Assembly: GCF_026913015.1 (NCBI RefSeq)
Contig: NZ_JAPTYD010000031.1
Span: 1-42,197 of the forward strand
DNA from: Paracoccus benzoatiresistens
GTDB lineage: Bacteria > Pseudomonadota > Alphaproteobacteria > Rhodobacterales > Rhodobacteraceae
DNA length: 42,197 nucleotides
Direction: 5' to 3'
A program made the translations under genes and the position numbers. Each line of letters starts with the position of its first letter. Position 1 is the first letter of the stretch. The notes beneath the pieces are model-generated. The model was not told where the DNA came from. It made no database searches and saw nothing but the letters and a program-made list of their open reading frames with translations. This document shows positions 27,930 to 37,228 of the stretch, in pieces.

Positions 27930-29876
27930 TCAACGCAGGTCGGGTGGCGTGGCTTCGTCTTTCAGAGTGGCAACAGCTTCGGCTAGCGGTAACAGACGCG
28001 AACCTTGTTGATCGAGACGCCGAAGCGATACCGTGCGATCTTCTACCTCTTTCATGCCGATGGCAAGAATCGCCGGCACCTTTGCCACCGAATGTTCGCG
28101 GACCTTGTAGTTGATCTTCTCGTTCCGGGTATCTGCCTCGGCCCGGATGCCCGCGGCGCGCAGGCTATCCACCACTTCGTGCACGTATCCGTCGGCGTCC
28201 GAGACAATCGAAGCGACGACCACCTGCCGGGGCGCGAGCCAGAAGGGCAGCTTGCCCGAGCTGTTCTCGATCAGGATGCCGATGAATCGCTCGAAACTGC
28301 CCAGGACCGCGCGGTGCAGCATGATGGGGCGGTGCTTGGCGCCGTCGGGGCCGACATATTCCGCGTCCAGCCGTTCCGGCAGGTTCGGGTCCACCTGAAG
28401 CGTGCCGCACTGCCAGTCGCGGCCGATGGCGTCGCGCAGGACGAATTCCAGCTTGGGCCCATAGAAGGCGCCTTCGCCAGGGAACAGTTCGTATTCGTAA
28501 CCGGCGGCCTTGCAGGCATTGCCAAGCGCGGCTTCGACTCGGTCCCAGCTTTCGTCCGACCCGATGCGCTTCTCGGGCCGCGTGGACAGCTTGATCCGCC
28601 ATTCGGTGAAGCCCAGGTCGGCATAGATCCCGGCCAGGAACTCGATGAACTTCTTCGTCTCGGACTCGATCTGGTCCTCGGTGCAGAAGATATGCGCGTC
28701 GTCCTGCGTGAAGCCGCGCACGCGCATGATCCCGTGCAGCGCGCCCGAGGGTTCATAGCGGTTGCAGGATCCGAACTCGGCCATGCGCAGGGGCAGGTCG
28801 CGATAGGACTTCAGGCCGTGGTTGAAGACCTGCACATGGCAAGGGCAGTTCATCGGCTTCAGCGCGTTGACGGTCTTGGTCTTGGCATGCTCCTCGTCCA
28901 CTTCGACGATGAACATGTTTTCCTGGTAGTTGTCCCAGTGGCCCGACGCTTCCCACAGCTTGCGGCTGACGACCTGCGGGGTGTTCACCTCGACATAGCC
29001 GTCGGCGCGCTGCTTGCGGCGCATGTAGTCCTGCAGCGTGGTGTAGATGTTCCAGCCGTTCGGATGCCAGAAGATTTGGCCCGGCGCTTCCTCCTGCATG
29101 TGGAACAGTTCCATCTCGCGGCCCAGCTTGCGGTGGTCGCGCTTGGCGGCCTCCTCCAGCATGGTCAGGTGGGCCTTGAGTTCGTCGCGGTTGCGGAAGG
29201 CCACGCCATAGATGCGCTGCAGCATCGGGCGCGTGCTGTCGCCCAGCCAGTAGGCGCCCGCGATATGGGTCAGCTTGAAGGCGTCGGCGGGCAACTGGCC
29301 CACGTTCTGCAGATGCGGGCCGCGGCACAGGTCCTGCCAGTCGCCGTGCCAGTACATCCGCAGCGGCTCGCCTTCGGGAATGCGGTCGATCAGCTCGACC
29401 TTGAAGGGCTCGCCCCGGTCCTTGTAATAGGCAACGGCGCGGTCGCGGTCCCAGACCTCGGTGCGGACCGGTTCGCGCAGCGCGATGATCTGCTTCATCG
29501 CGGCCTCGACCCGGCCCAGATCCTCGGGGGTGAAGGGCTCGGCGCGGTCGAAGTCGTAGAACCAGCCGAAATCGCGCACGGGCCCGATCGTAACCTTCAC
29601 GTCAGGCCACAGTTCCTGCACGGCGCGGGCCATGACATGGGCGAAGTCGTGCCGGATCAGCTCCAGCGCAGGGGCGTCGTCCTTCATCGTGTTGATGCTG
29701 ATCGCGCCCGACGCGTCGATCGGCCATTGCAGGTCGATGTGCCGCCCGTCCAGGCTGGCCGAGATCGCGCGCTTGGCCAGGCTGGGCGCGATGCTTTCGG
29801 CGACTGCGGCGGCGGTGATGCCGGCGGGATAGTCGCGCGAATTTCCATCGGGGAAGGTCAGGGAAATCTGGGACAT
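27930..29876 (-). CDS. thrS: Threonyl-tRNA synthetase
   Basis: A 648-residue class II synthetase. It has an N-terminal TGS domain ([29 protein letters not shown]), an editing domain with the [10 protein letters not shown] metal-type motif, and a catalytic core with [57 protein letters not shown] (zinc Cys in MNCPCH, motif 2 around RGFTQDDAH). The C-terminal anticodon-binding domain is [12 protein letters not shown] onwards. ATG 29876 has GAGGAGG upstream. A TTGACA box lies about 85 bases upstream on this strand (29965-29960), but its -10 box is weak. Length is normal. Confidence 0.97.
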   Translation of the reverse strand: MSQISLTFPDGNSRDYPAGITAAAVAESIAPSLAKRAISASLDGRHIDLQWPIDASGAISINTMKDDAPALELIRHDFAHVMARAVQELWPDVKVTIGPVRDFGWFYDFDRAEPFTPEDLGRVEAAMKQIIALREPVRTEVWDRDRAVAYYKDRGEPFKVELIDRIPEGEPLRMYWHGDWQDLCRGPHLQNVGQLPADAFKLTHIAGAYWLGDSTRPMLQRIYGVAFRNRDELKAHLTMLEEAAKRDHRKLGREMELFHMQEEAPGQIFWHPNGWNIYTTLQDYMRRKQRADGYVEVNTPQVVSRKLWEASGHWDNYQENMFIVEVDEEHAKTKTVNALKPMNCPCHVQVFNHGLKSYRDLPLRMAEFGSCNRYEPSGALHGIMRVRGFTQDDAHIFCTEDQIESETKKFIEFLAGIYADLGFTEWRIKLSTRPEKRIGSDESWDRVEAALGNACKAAGYEYELFPGEGAFYGPKLEFVLRDAIGRDWQCGTLQVDPNLPERLDAEYVGPDGAKHRPIMLHRAVLGSFERFIGILIENSSGKLPFWLAPRQVVVASIVSDADGYVHEVVDSLRAAGIRAEADTRNEKINYKVREHSVAKVPAILAIGMKEVEDRTVSLRRLDQQGSRLLPLAEAVATLKDEATPPDLR

Positions 29877-29996
29877 ATCGTCCTCCTCGTCGGTTTGGCG
29901 CCCACGGAACGCCCGGTTGCGGGTTATCTGCGCCCTCCATTGGACCGAGGCGGGAAAACTGTCAAGATAAGCGCGACCACCGCAGGAGAGCCGCGA

Positions 29997-30737
29997 ATGA
30001 GCGAATATCTGGAAACCCCCGCCGGGCGTCGCATCGCCTATCAGCGCAGCATCGGGCGCGGGCCGGGCGTGGTGTTCCTGGGCGGGTTCAAGTCCGACAT
30101 GACGGGCACCAAGGCCGCCTGGCTGCACGACTGGGCGCGCGAACGGGGCCGGGGCTTCCTGCGCTTCGACTATTCCGGCCATGGCGACAGCAGCGGCAGT
30201 TTCGAGGAAGGCAGCATCGGCGACTGGTCCCAGGACGCCCGCCACGTGATCGAGACGCTGACCGACGGGCCGCAGGTGCTGGCGGGGTCCTCGATGGGCG
30301 GCTGGATCGCGCTGCTGGTCGCCCGCGCCCTGCCGCAGCGGGTGGCGGGGCTTGTCACCATCGCCGCCGCGCCGGATTTCACCGAGCAGGGCTTCTGGGC
30401 CGGGTTCGACGAGACGCAGCGGCAGGCGCTGACGACGGCGGGCCGGGTGGCGCTGCCAAGCGATTACAGCGACCAGCCCTATGTCATAACCCGCCGCCTG
30501 ATCGAGGATGGGCGCGATCATCTGGTGATGAACCAGCCGCTGCCGCTGCCCTTCCCGGTACGCATGTTGCAGGGCACGGCGGATGCCGATGTGCCGGTCG
30601 ATTGGGCCATGCGCCTGCTGGACCACGCCACGGGCGGGGATATCCGCCTGACCCTGGTCAAGGGGGCCGATCACCGTTTTTCGTCGCCCGAATGCCTGCG
30701 GCTGATCGCGCAATCGATCGACGATGTTCTTGCTTAA
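29997..30737 (+). CDS. Alpha/beta hydrolase, ABHD10-like
   Basis: A 246-residue serine hydrolase. The nucleophile elbow is GSSMGG with S99, the acid is probably D198 (GTADADVP) and the base H226 (KGADHRFS). The start [39 protein letters not shown] and the [13 protein letters not shown] segment resemble the ABHD10 group of small hydrolases, which act as thioesterases/esterases. No signal peptide is seen. AGGAG precedes the ATG 29997. It overlaps the next hydrolase gene by 14 bases, so the two are an operon. Confidence 0.85.
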   Translation: MSEYLETPAGRRIAYQRSIGRGPGVVFLGGFKSDMTGTKAAWLHDWARERGRGFLRFDYSGHGDSSGSFEEGSIGDWSQDARHVIETLTDGPQVLAGSSMGGWIALLVARALPQRVAGLVTIAAAPDFTEQGFWAGFDETQRQALTTAGRVALPSDYSDQPYVITRRLIEDGRDHLVMNQPLPLPFPVRMLQGTADADVPVDWAMRLLDHATGGDIRLTLVKGADHRFSSPECLRLIAQSIDDVLA

Positions 30738-31677
30738 GCTGGCGCTTGCGCTGACCCTTGGGCTGGCGCTGCTGTGGATTTTCGGGCCGCGCGACAGGCT
30801 GCGGCTTGACCAGGTGGCGGTCGATCTGCCCGCCGACCCGCAGGCCTGGCTGGCTGCGCGCGAGGCGGGGATCCGGCCAGAGGTGGCTTCCTATATCCAG
30901 TGGGCCGGCCAGCCGGGGCAGGTTGCCGATCTGGCGATCCTCTATGTGCACGGCTTTTCCGCCAGCCCGGCCGAGTTGCGGCCCTTGCCCGAGGATCTGG
31001 CGCGGCAGCTTGGCGCGAACCTGCTGGCGATCCGCCTGACCGGGCACGGGCAGGGCGGCGCGGAACTGGCGGCCGCACGGGCCGGGGACTGGTGGCGCGA
31101 CTTGACCCAGGGGCTGGCCGTTGCAAGGCAGATGGGCCGGAGAGTGATCGTCATTGGCATGTCCACGGGTGCGACCCTGACCGCCCTGGCGGCGCGCGAT
31201 CCGCAGATGGGCAGGGCGATGGATGGCGTCGTCCTGATCTCACCCAACTTCGCGCTGCGCAGGCGGGGCGCATGGATGCTGGATCTGCCCTTTGCCCGGA
31301 CACTCCTGCGGCTGGCGGGCGACCCGGAACGGTGCTTCGTCGTCCGCAACGACATGCACCGGGCGCGATGGACAAGCTGCTATCCCGCCTCGACGGTGCT
31401 TGCCGTGGGCGCCGTGCTGCGGCAGGCGCGGCGGGGCAATTATCGCGCCACGATGCCGCCCGCGCTGTTCATCTGGTCCGATGCCGACCGGATCGTCGAC
31501 CACCGAGCCAGCGACCGGGTGGCGGCGGAATGGGGCGGCGGGGCAACGGTCATCAGGGTGACGCCGGGGCCGATGGACGATCCCGACGCCCATGTAATCG
31601 CGGGCGAGGCGCTGTCGCCCGGACTGACCCGCGATGTTGTCACTGCGATTGCCGGCTGGATCGGCGGCTTGCGCTGA
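30724..31677 (+). CDS. Membrane-anchored alpha/beta hydrolase
   Basis: A 317-residue protein beginning with one hydrophobic helix ([20 protein letters not shown]) that works as a signal anchor, so the enzyme probably faces the periplasm. The alpha/beta-hydrolase core has an oxyanion segment [21 protein letters not shown], a nucleophile elbow GMSTGA (S147), a candidate acid in WSDADRIVD (about 253-255) and base H290 (DDPDAHVI). This resembles monoacylglycerol-lipase/esterase-like enzymes. It is translationally tied to the preceding hydrolase. The substrate is unknown. The stop abuts the stop of the convergent next gene. Confidence 0.8.
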   Translation: MFLLKLALALTLGLALLWIFGPRDRLRLDQVAVDLPADPQAWLAAREAGIRPEVASYIQWAGQPGQVADLAILYVHGFSASPAELRPLPEDLARQLGANLLAIRLTGHGQGGAELAAARAGDWWRDLTQGLAVARQMGRRVIVIGMSTGATLTALAARDPQMGRAMDGVVLISPNFALRRRGAWMLDLPFARTLLRLAGDPERCFVVRNDMHRARWTSCYPASTVLAVGAVLRQARRGNYRATMPPALFIWSDADRIVDHRASDRVAAEWGGGATVIRVTPGPMDDPDAHVIAGEALSPGLTRDVVTAIAGWIGGLR

Positions 31678-32157
31678 TCAGAAGGTCAGCGTGTAATGTT
31701 CGCCCATGTCGGGCTTCTGGCCGGTGACCTTGGATTTCGCGATCTCGTAGATGAAGGACAGCTTGCCGCCGGTGGCCCAGACCTCGGCATCGGCCAGATC
31801 GAAGCGCATCAGCTGGATATCGGGGTCGCGCTTTCCTTCCTCGAACCAGCTGGAGGCGACGGCGTTCCACAATTCGTCCAGCTTTTCGTCGTCGTCCGAT
31901 AGCGACAGGCTGCCATGGATGCTGGCATAAAGCCCTTCGGCGGCGTCGCTGACGACGTGGACGGCAGGCTTAGCCCCGTCTGCCACCGATCGCGCCAGAT
32001 CCGTGCCCTTGGCCGTTATGAACCACAGGACCCTGGATTCCGGTTCGGCGTAATGGGACATCGGAATAAGCCGCGCACCCTCGGACAAGCCCAGCATGCC
32101 GGAAGTGATGTCCTCGAGGCGGTCCCAGAAGGTTGCGGCGTGCGTTTCTTCGGTCAT
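31678..32157 (-). CDS. Pyridoxamine 5'-phosphate oxidase-fold protein (general stress protein 26-like)
   Basis: A 159-residue split-barrel flavin-binding protein. Recognisable parts are RLIPMSHYAEPESRVLWFITAKGTDLARSVADGAKPAVHVVSDAAEGLYASIHGSLSL, the FMN-binding strands of this family, and a C-terminal DAEVWATGGKLSFIYEIAKSKVTG. It has the size and layout of the general-stress-protein-26 group rather than true PdxH. GGGGA lies upstream of the ATG. Function is likely redox or flavin/F420-type cofactor binding; not settled. Confidence 0.85.
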   Translation of the reverse strand: MTEETHAATFWDRLEDITSGMLGLSEGARLIPMSHYAEPESRVLWFITAKGTDLARSVADGAKPAVHVVSDAAEGLYASIHGSLSLSDDDEKLDELWNAVASSWFEEGKRDPDIQLMRFDLADAEVWATGGKLSFIYEIAKSKVTGQKPDMGEHYTLTF

Positions 32158-32221
32158 CCTGTTCCCCTGTGCCGCAGCAGGCGGCTGTCAGGGAACAACG
32201 GATGACCGCAAGGCCGGGTTC

Positions 32222-33571
32222 CTAGACGGCGAGCTTGCTGCTGTCGCCGATCGGATCGTTGACGCCGCAATCCGCCGCGACGCCGCCACGGGCGCGCCGC
32301 TTCTTCGGCTTGATCGAGTCGGGCACCGACATGTGGTCGTCGATGAAGTCCAGCACCAGCGGGCGGATGTTCAGCCGCCAGGACTTGCCCGCGAAGATGC
32401 CGTAATGTCCCGCGCCGGGCTCCAGGTGCTGTTGCTTGCGTTCGGCAGGAACGCCCGTGCACAGGTCCAGCGCGGCCACGCATTGACCGGGGGCCGAGAT
32501 GTCGTCATTCGAACCCTCGACCGTCATGATCGCCACGTCGGTGATCTTGCCGATATCGACACGGCGGCCATTCACCACGAACTGGTTGTTGGCGATTTCC
32601 AGGTTCTTGAAGATCCGCTCGACCGTCGAAAGATAGAACTCGGCCGTCATGTCCATGACCGCCAGATATTCGTCATAGAACTTGTTGTGCTTGTCGCCTT
32701 CGGAGCCGGTGCCGCGCGCCTCGGACCAGATCTTGTCGATGAAGGCGCGGGCATGGGTTTCGGCGTTCATCGCGATGAAGGACGCCAGCTGCGCCAGCCC
32801 GGGATAGACCATGCGCCCGGCGCCCCGATACTTGAAGCCCACCGACTGGATCACGGTATGTTCCAGTTCGCCCATGGTCATGCGGTTGCCGAAATCCGTC
32901 ACCTCGGTCGCGGCGGCGTCGGGATCGACCGGGCCGCCGATCAGCGTCAGGGTGCGCGGCTGCGAGGTGGGATGATCCTCGGCCAGAATGGCGGTTGCAG
33001 CCAGGGCCAGGGGCGCAGGCTGGCAGACGGCGATCACGTTGGTGTCGGGTCCCAGGTGGCGGATGAAATCGACCAGATACTGGGTATAGTCCTCGATGTC
33101 GAACTTGCCCTCGCTTACGGGGATGTCGCGGGCATTGTGCCAGTCGGATACGTAAACCTCGCAGTCGGGCAGCAGCGAGGTCACGGTGGACCGCATCAGG
33201 GTCGCGTAATGGCCCGACATCGGCGCGATCAGCAGGACCTTGCGGGGCTGCACTTCGCGCCGGGCGACGCGGAAATGGACCAGATCGCCGAAGGGCCGCT
33301 TCATTACCGGCTCGACATAGACGATATGGTCCTGGCCCTGGTCGCCCGGGATCGGCGGGATCTGCCAGTCAGGCTTGATTACCATGCGGGCGAAGCTGCG
33401 CTCGGTGACGCGGCCCCATGCGCTCATCAGCTTGAAGGCGGGGTGCGGGTAAAGCGCGAAGACCGGGTAGGATGCGATGGCTCGGGCCGAGGCGCCCATC
33501 CATTCGTTCGTGTTCCGAATGGTTTCCATTGCGTCATAAGACACGATGCCCTTGATGCCCTTGATCGTCAC
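32222..33571 (-). CDS. phaZ: Intracellular polyhydroxyalkanoate depolymerase
   Basis: A protein of up to 449 residues that breaks down stored PHB/PHA granules to hydroxyacid monomers. The family marks are VLLIAPMSGHYATLMRSTVTSLL, DWHNARDIPVSEGKFDIEDYTQYLVDFI, the nucleophile in AVCQPAPLALAA (C183), a likely acid in EGSNDDISAPGQC (D356) and base in GAGHYGIFAGKSWR (H389). The use of Cys as nucleophile agrees with PhaZ of this family. The start is uncertain: GTG 33571 (AAGGG 8-10 bases upstream) or GTG 33544, closer to where family similarity seems to begin (SYDAMETIRN). It is divergent from phaC. Confidence 0.93.
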   Translation of the reverse strand: MTIKGIKGIVSYDAMETIRNTNEWMGASARAIASYPVFALYPHPAFKLMSAWGRVTERSFARMVIKPDWQIPPIPGDQGQDHIVYVEPVMKRPFGDLVHFRVARREVQPRKVLLIAPMSGHYATLMRSTVTSLLPDCEVYVSDWHNARDIPVSEGKFDIEDYTQYLVDFIRHLGPDTNVIAVCQPAPLALAATAILAEDHPTSQPRTLTLIGGPVDPDAAATEVTDFGNRMTMGELEHTVIQSVGFKYRGAGRMVYPGLAQLASFIAMNAETHARAFIDKIWSEARGTGSEGDKHNKFYDEYLAVMDMTAEFYLSTVERIFKNLEIANNQFVVNGRRVDIGKITDVAIMTVEGSNDDISAPGQCVAALDLCTGVPAERKQQHLEPGAGHYGIFAGKSWRLNIRPLVLDFIDDHMSVPDSIKPKKRRARGGVAADCGVNDPIGDSSKLAV

Positions 33572-33642
33572 CTAGATCGCCCTTTCGCTGCTCGGCGTGA
33601 CAGAAAGCTTGGCCGTAGCAATCCGGTTCCCAAAACCCGTGT

Positions 33643-33671
33643 TTGCGCAACGCCTGCCCTGCGCTTATCAT
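33643..33671 (+). promoter_or_regulatory. Probable phaC promoter in the phaZ-phaC divergent region
   Basis: TTGCGC (33643-33648), a 17-base spacer and TATCAT (33666-33671) end 29 bases before the phaC ATG. The region around it is rich in TGC triplets (TTGCGCAACGC, CCTGCCCTGCGC), which could be weak PhaR contacts. Confidence 0.55.
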
Positions 33672-33700
33672 TGACCCTGTATTAGGGGGGAACCGGGATC

Positions 33701-35758
33701 ATGGCAAGAAGTGCGGGATCTGGTGGAAATAAAATTGCCAAGAGCGCAAGTATTCCTGAAACAATCGCAAAGTCAGGGAATGCTGCTGCCAAAAAGCCGC
33801 GCAATGCAGGCAACAAGGCACCGCGCAAGCGCAAGGCAGTGACAGAATCGGTCCCCGCGACCGAGTCATCCACGATGCAGGCGCCGGGCATGGCGGCTCC
33901 GCACTTGCACCTTGACAAGGCGGCAGCCGTGGCGGCCGAACCGTTGATCGAAGACGGTCGTGCGCCGCAGGCCGCGGCCGAGGCGATGGCCATCGGCTCC
34001 TCGCCCTCGACCGCCAGGAAGCTGGCCGAGAATATCGAGCGGATCGAGGCCCTGGGCCAGCGCCTGATGGCCGCTCTGAGATCGCGATCCCTGCCCAATC
34101 ACAGGATCGAGGCACCGGGGCCGGAACTGCTGATGACCGCCGCCAATGCCTGGATGAAGACGCTGTCCGAGCAGCCCGGCCGCGTCCTGGAACACCAGGT
34201 CAACTACTGGGGCGAGACGCTGAAGAACTATGCCAACGCGCAGATCATGCTGACGCGCCGGCAGGCGGGAACGCCCGATGACGACCACCGGGGCGACAAG
34301 CGCTTTTCTCATCCGCTGTGGCAAAGCCATCCGTACTTCAACTTCGTCAAGCGGCAGTATCTGATCAATGCCAAGGCGTTGAAGGATGTGGCGCAGAACC
34401 TGGATCTGCCCGACGACACGGCGCGGCGGCGCATCACCTGGATGACCAACCAGATCGTGGACATGATGGCGCCGACGAACTTCCTGGCGACCAACCCCGA
34501 TGCCCTTGAACGCGCCATCGAGACCGAGGGCGAAAGCCTGGTCAAGGGGCTGGAGAACCTGGTCCGCGATGTCGAGCTCAACGGCGGGGACATCGTCGTG
34601 TCGCTGGCCGACCGCGAGGCCTTTACCGTGGGCGAGAACGTCGGCACCTCGGAAGGCGTGGTCGTCCACCGCACACCCCTTTGCGAGTTGATCCAGTACA
34701 AGCCCGCGACCGCCCAGGTGCATCAGCTGCCCCTGCTGATCTTTCCGCCCTGGATCAACAAGTTCTACATCCTCGATCTCAAGCCCCAGAACAGCCTGAT
34801 CAGATGGCTGATCGAGCAGGGGCATACCCTGTTCGTCGTCAGCTGGAAGAACCCCGACGCCAGCTATGCCGATGTGGGGCTGGAGGACTATGTCTCGAAC
34901 TATCTGGAGGCCATGGACAAGGTGCGCGAGCTGACGGGGCAGCCGCGGCTGAATGTCGTGGGCTATTGCATCGGCGGCACCACGCTGTCGCTGACGATGG
35001 CGCTGCTGAAGCAGCGGAAAGACGACCGCGTCAACTCGGCCACGCTGTTCACCACGCTGACCGACTTTTCGGACCAGGGCGAGTTCGTCAGCTTCCTGCA
35101 GGACGATTTCGTCACCGGCATTGCCGACGAGGTTGCGCGCCACGGAATGCTGCGCGCGCGGCTGATGTCGCGCACCATGAGCTTTCTTCGCCCGAATGAT
35201 CTGGTCTGGGGCCCGGCCATCCGCAGCTACATGATGGGCGAAACGCCACCGGCCTTTGACCTGCTGTTCTGGAACGGCGACAGCACGAACCTGCCGGGCA
35301 AGATGACCATGCAGTATCTGCGCGGCCTTTGCCAGCAGAACGCCTTTGCCGAAGGCGGCTTCGAGATGCTGGGCCACAGGTTGCACATCTCGGACGTGAC
35401 GGTGCCGCTCTGCGCGGTGACCTGCGAGGCCGACCATATTGCCCCTTGGAAGGACAGCTGGCGCGGCGTGGCCCGCATGGGATCGACCGACAAGACCTTC
35501 ATCCTGTCCGAATCGGGCCATATCGCCGGCATCGTCAATCCGCCGTCCAAGAAGAAATACGGCCACTACATGGGTAGCAGCGACTTCAGCAAGGATCATC
35601 AGGCCTGGAAGGAATCAGCAACCTTCGCCGAGGGAAGCTGGTGGCCCAGATGGGGCGAATGGCTGGCCGAACGGGCAGGGCCGATGGTGCCTGCGCGCGA
35701 TCCTGGACTGGGCCTTGAGCCGGCCCCCGGAACCTATGTCCATGAACGGGCAGCCTGA
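33701..35758 (+). CDS. phaC: Class I poly(3-hydroxyalkanoate) synthase
   Basis: A 685-residue enzyme that polymerises hydroxyacyl-CoA into storage polyester at the granule surface. The catalytic triad is C423 in the lipase-like box GYCIGG, D578 in CEADHIAPWKD and H607 in ESGHIAGIVNPP. The PhaC N-terminal domain starts near residue 140 (PELLMTAANAWMKTLSEQPGRVLEHQVNYW) and the C-terminus has WWPRWGEWLAERAG. It is longer than most class I synthases because of a ~100-residue Lys/Ala/Ser-rich N-terminal extension (KKPRNAGNKAPRKRKAVTES...). It heads the phaC-phaP-phaR series. Confidence 0.97.
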   Translation: MARSAGSGGNKIAKSASIPETIAKSGNAAAKKPRNAGNKAPRKRKAVTESVPATESSTMQAPGMAAPHLHLDKAAAVAAEPLIEDGRAPQAAAEAMAIGSSPSTARKLAENIERIEALGQRLMAALRSRSLPNHRIEAPGPELLMTAANAWMKTLSEQPGRVLEHQVNYWGETLKNYANAQIMLTRRQAGTPDDDHRGDKRFSHPLWQSHPYFNFVKRQYLINAKALKDVAQNLDLPDDTARRRITWMTNQIVDMMAPTNFLATNPDALERAIETEGESLVKGLENLVRDVELNGGDIVVSLADREAFTVGENVGTSEGVVVHRTPLCELIQYKPATAQVHQLPLLIFPPWINKFYILDLKPQNSLIRWLIEQGHTLFVVSWKNPDASYADVGLEDYVSNYLEAMDKVRELTGQPRLNVVGYCIGGTTLSLTMALLKQRKDDRVNSATLFTTLTDFSDQGEFVSFLQDDFVTGIADEVARHGMLRARLMSRTMSFLRPNDLVWGPAIRSYMMGETPPAFDLLFWNGDSTNLPGKMTMQYLRGLCQQNAFAEGGFEMLGHRLHISDVTVPLCAVTCEADHIAPWKDSWRGVARMGSTDKTFILSESGHIAGIVNPPSKKKYGHYMGSSDFSKDHQAWKESATFAEGSWWPRWGEWLAERAGPMVPARDPGLGLEPAPGTYVHERAA

Positions 35759-35770
35759 TCCGAAAACGGA

Positions 35771-35799
35771 TCTTCGGCAGGTCAATGACTTGCCGAAGA
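35771..35799 (+). terminator. Strong hairpin after phaC
   Basis: Bases 35771-35783 pair with 35787-35799 (13 pairs including one G-T, 3-base loop), 12 bases after the phaC stop. There is no T-run, so it may protect the phaC mRNA end or act with Rho rather than terminate alone. Confidence 0.5.
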
Positions 35800-35836
35800 C
35801 TGCCGATGGCAACAGCTGCCGGAACAGCAACTTTTT

Positions 35837-35886
35837 CTGCGGCGCAGCATAAAAAACTTGAAATGCCGCGCTGCAGCATCCATACT
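35837..35886 (+). promoter_or_regulatory. phaP promoter with PhaR-like operator sites
   Basis: An exact CTGC-N3-GCAG palindrome (35837-35847), the form reported as a PhaR site in Rhodobacter, lies just upstream of a -35 box TTGAAA (35858-35863). The spacer holds a second TGC-rich site ending in TGCAGCA (35872-35878), before a -10-like CATACT (35881-35886). A repressor on the spacer site would block RNA polymerase. Confidence 0.7.
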
Positions 35887-35966
35887 ATCGTCACGAGAAT
35901 GGCTTTAGCTGCGGAAACCTCTCTCATCGATCTCTTCCTTCCGCTGCGCTGATAGGAGTGACTGAC

Positions 35967-36431
35967 ATGGCAAAGACCCCTGATTTCGCAAAAACCTTCC
36001 AGGACATGATGGCTAACTTCCCGGTCGACACCTCGTCGTTCCAGGAGGCTTTCAAATCGCAGGGTGCCCTGGGCGAGAAACTGGCGCGGGTGGCCCTGAC
36101 CGCCGCCGAGCGTTCGACCGACATCTCGGCTCGCTGGGCCAAGGACACCATTTCCCGCATGGGTGAACTGGCCGTCGTGAAGCGCGAGCCGTCCGACTAT
36201 GCCAAGTCGCTGAGCGATTTCGCCTCGGCCTCGGCCGAAGTCGCGGCCGAACACATGGCTGCCTTCGCCGAAGTGGCGAAAAAGGTCCAGATGGACACCG
36301 TCGACCTGATGCTGACGGCTGGCAAGGACGTGGCCGACGACGCCCGCACCGTTGCGGAAAATGTCGCGCGCGACAACCAGATGGCCGTGAAAAAGGCCGC
36401 TGCCACGACGGCCACCGTCGCCGCGAAGTAA
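35967..36431 (+). CDS. phaP: Phasin (PHA granule-associated protein)
   Basis: A 154-residue helical, amphipathic protein that coats PHA granules. It reads MAKTPDFAKTFQDMMANFPVDTSSFQEAFKSQGALGEKLARVALTAAERSTDISARWAKDTISRMGELAVVKREPSDYAKSLSDFASASAEVAAEHMAAFAEVAKKVQMDTVDLMLTAGKD, a typical phasin heptad pattern, with an Ala/Lys-rich tail. ATG 35967 follows AGGAG by 8 bases and is preferred to the in-frame GTG 35958. It sits between synthase and repressor, has its own regulated promoter and is followed by a terminator. Confidence 0.93.
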   Translation: MAKTPDFAKTFQDMMANFPVDTSSFQEAFKSQGALGEKLARVALTAAERSTDISARWAKDTISRMGELAVVKREPSDYAKSLSDFASASAEVAAEHMAAFAEVAKKVQMDTVDLMLTAGKDVADDARTVAENVARDNQMAVKKAAATTATVAAK

Positions 36432-36455
36432 TCGCTGACGGACAGTAGTTCGAGG

Positions 36456-36480
36456 AAAGGGGCGTCACCGCCCCTTTTTT
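36456..36480 (+). terminator. Rho-independent terminator after phaP
   Basis: AAAGGGGCG (36456-36464) and CGCCCCTTT (36469-36477) form a perfect 9-bp stem with a 4-base loop and are followed by more T residues. Confidence 0.9.
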
Positions 36481-36483
36481 CAT

Positions 36484-36550
36484 GCGCGCAGTGCAGCACC
36501 TTGGCAGGTGCAGAATTTTCTTTGCCTTTTGCGCATGCAGCACCCATCAT
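36484..36550 (+). promoter_or_regulatory. phaR promoter with PhaR-like autoregulatory sites
   Basis: Two TGC-rich sites ending in TGCAGCA occur at 36492-36498 and 36536-36542. The second lies within the spacer of a candidate promoter, TTGCCT (36522-36527) and CATCAT (36545-36550), 17 bases apart. This repeats the phaP arrangement and suggests that PhaR represses its own gene. Confidence 0.6.
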
Positions 36551-36578
36551 GTTGGAAACCGTTTGCCCGAGGTCCGAC

Positions 36579-37190
36579 ATGGCCGGAACGTCCACGCCGC
36601 TGCTGATCAAGCGCTATGCCAGCCGGCGGCTTTATAACACCGAAACCAGCGACTATGTGACGCTCGAGGACATCGCCGCCTTCATCCGCGACGGGCGAGA
36701 GGTCAAGATCATTGACCTGAAGTCCGGCGACGACCTGACGCGGCAATACCTGCTGCAGATTATCGCCGAGCACGAGGGCCGGGGCGAAAACGTCCTGCCG
36801 ATCGGCGTGCTGACCGATCTGGTGCGCAGCTATACCACCAGCGCGCAATCGATCGTCCCGCAATTCCTGGCGGCAAGTTTCGAGATGCTGCGCGAGAGCC
36901 AGTCGAAGCTGATGGAAAACATGGCGGTCATGCCGAACCCCATGGCCCGCGTCCCCGGCTTCGACGCAATGCACCGCCAGCAGCAGGCATTCCTGAAGGC
37001 GATGATGGGCGGCTGGACCGGCTCCTCGGGGCCGGAGCCGACCGATCTGGAATCGCCCGATCAGCCTGGCGACTCTGCGTCCGGCCGCAAGCCCAGGCAG
37101 AAGCCCGCGCCCGAGGGCGAGAGTGCCGAGGACATGGCGGAAATCCGGCGCCAGTTGGCCGAACTTCAGCGGCGCATCTCAAAGCTCTGA
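36579..37190 (+). CDS. phaR: PHA synthesis repressor PhaR
   Basis: A 203-residue DNA- and PHA-binding repressor that senses polymer granules and controls phaP and its own gene. The N-terminal domain is TPLLIKRYASRRLYNTETSDYVTLEDIAAFIRDGREVKIIDLKSGDDLTRQYLLQIIAEHEGRGENVLPIGVLTDLVRSY, the diagnostic PHB/PHA accumulation regulator domain. The C-terminal part is Met/Gln-rich then Pro/Glu-rich, ending in a short coiled-coil-like stretch (EDMAEIRRQLAELQRRISKL). ATG 36579 follows GAGG by 6 bases and matches the family start. Confidence 0.95.
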   Translation: MAGTSTPLLIKRYASRRLYNTETSDYVTLEDIAAFIRDGREVKIIDLKSGDDLTRQYLLQIIAEHEGRGENVLPIGVLTDLVRSYTTSAQSIVPQFLAASFEMLRESQSKLMENMAVMPNPMARVPGFDAMHRQQQAFLKAMMGGWTGSSGPEPTDLESPDQPGDSASGRKPRQKPAPEGESAEDMAEIRRQLAELQRRISKL

Positions 37191-37191
37191 C

Positions 37192-37220
37192 TTGCGCAAG
37201 GCGCGGACACAAGCTAGACC
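37192..37220 (+). promoter_or_regulatory. tRNA-Ser promoter
   Basis: TTGCGC (37192-37197), a 17-base spacer and TAGACC (37215-37220) end 8 bases before the mature tRNA start. Confidence 0.65.
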
Positions 37221-37228
37221 GCGCCCAC

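Noticed and set aside
28005..29996. Long plus-strand frame leading into the ABHD10-like hydrolase
   Set aside because: It is antisense to thrS; the hydrolase starts at 29997 with AGGAG upstream.
29877..30713. N-terminal extension of the thrS frame
   Set aside because: It runs antisense through the ABHD10-like hydrolase; GAGGAGG and the TGS domain fix the start at 29876.
32096..33685. A 529-codon plus-strand frame opposite phaZ
   Set aside because: Shadow of the phaZ gene, with no family match.
33866..35599. A 577-codon minus-strand frame opposite phaC
   Set aside because: Shadow of phaC; composition dominated by His, Gln, Arg and Val as in other antisense frames here.
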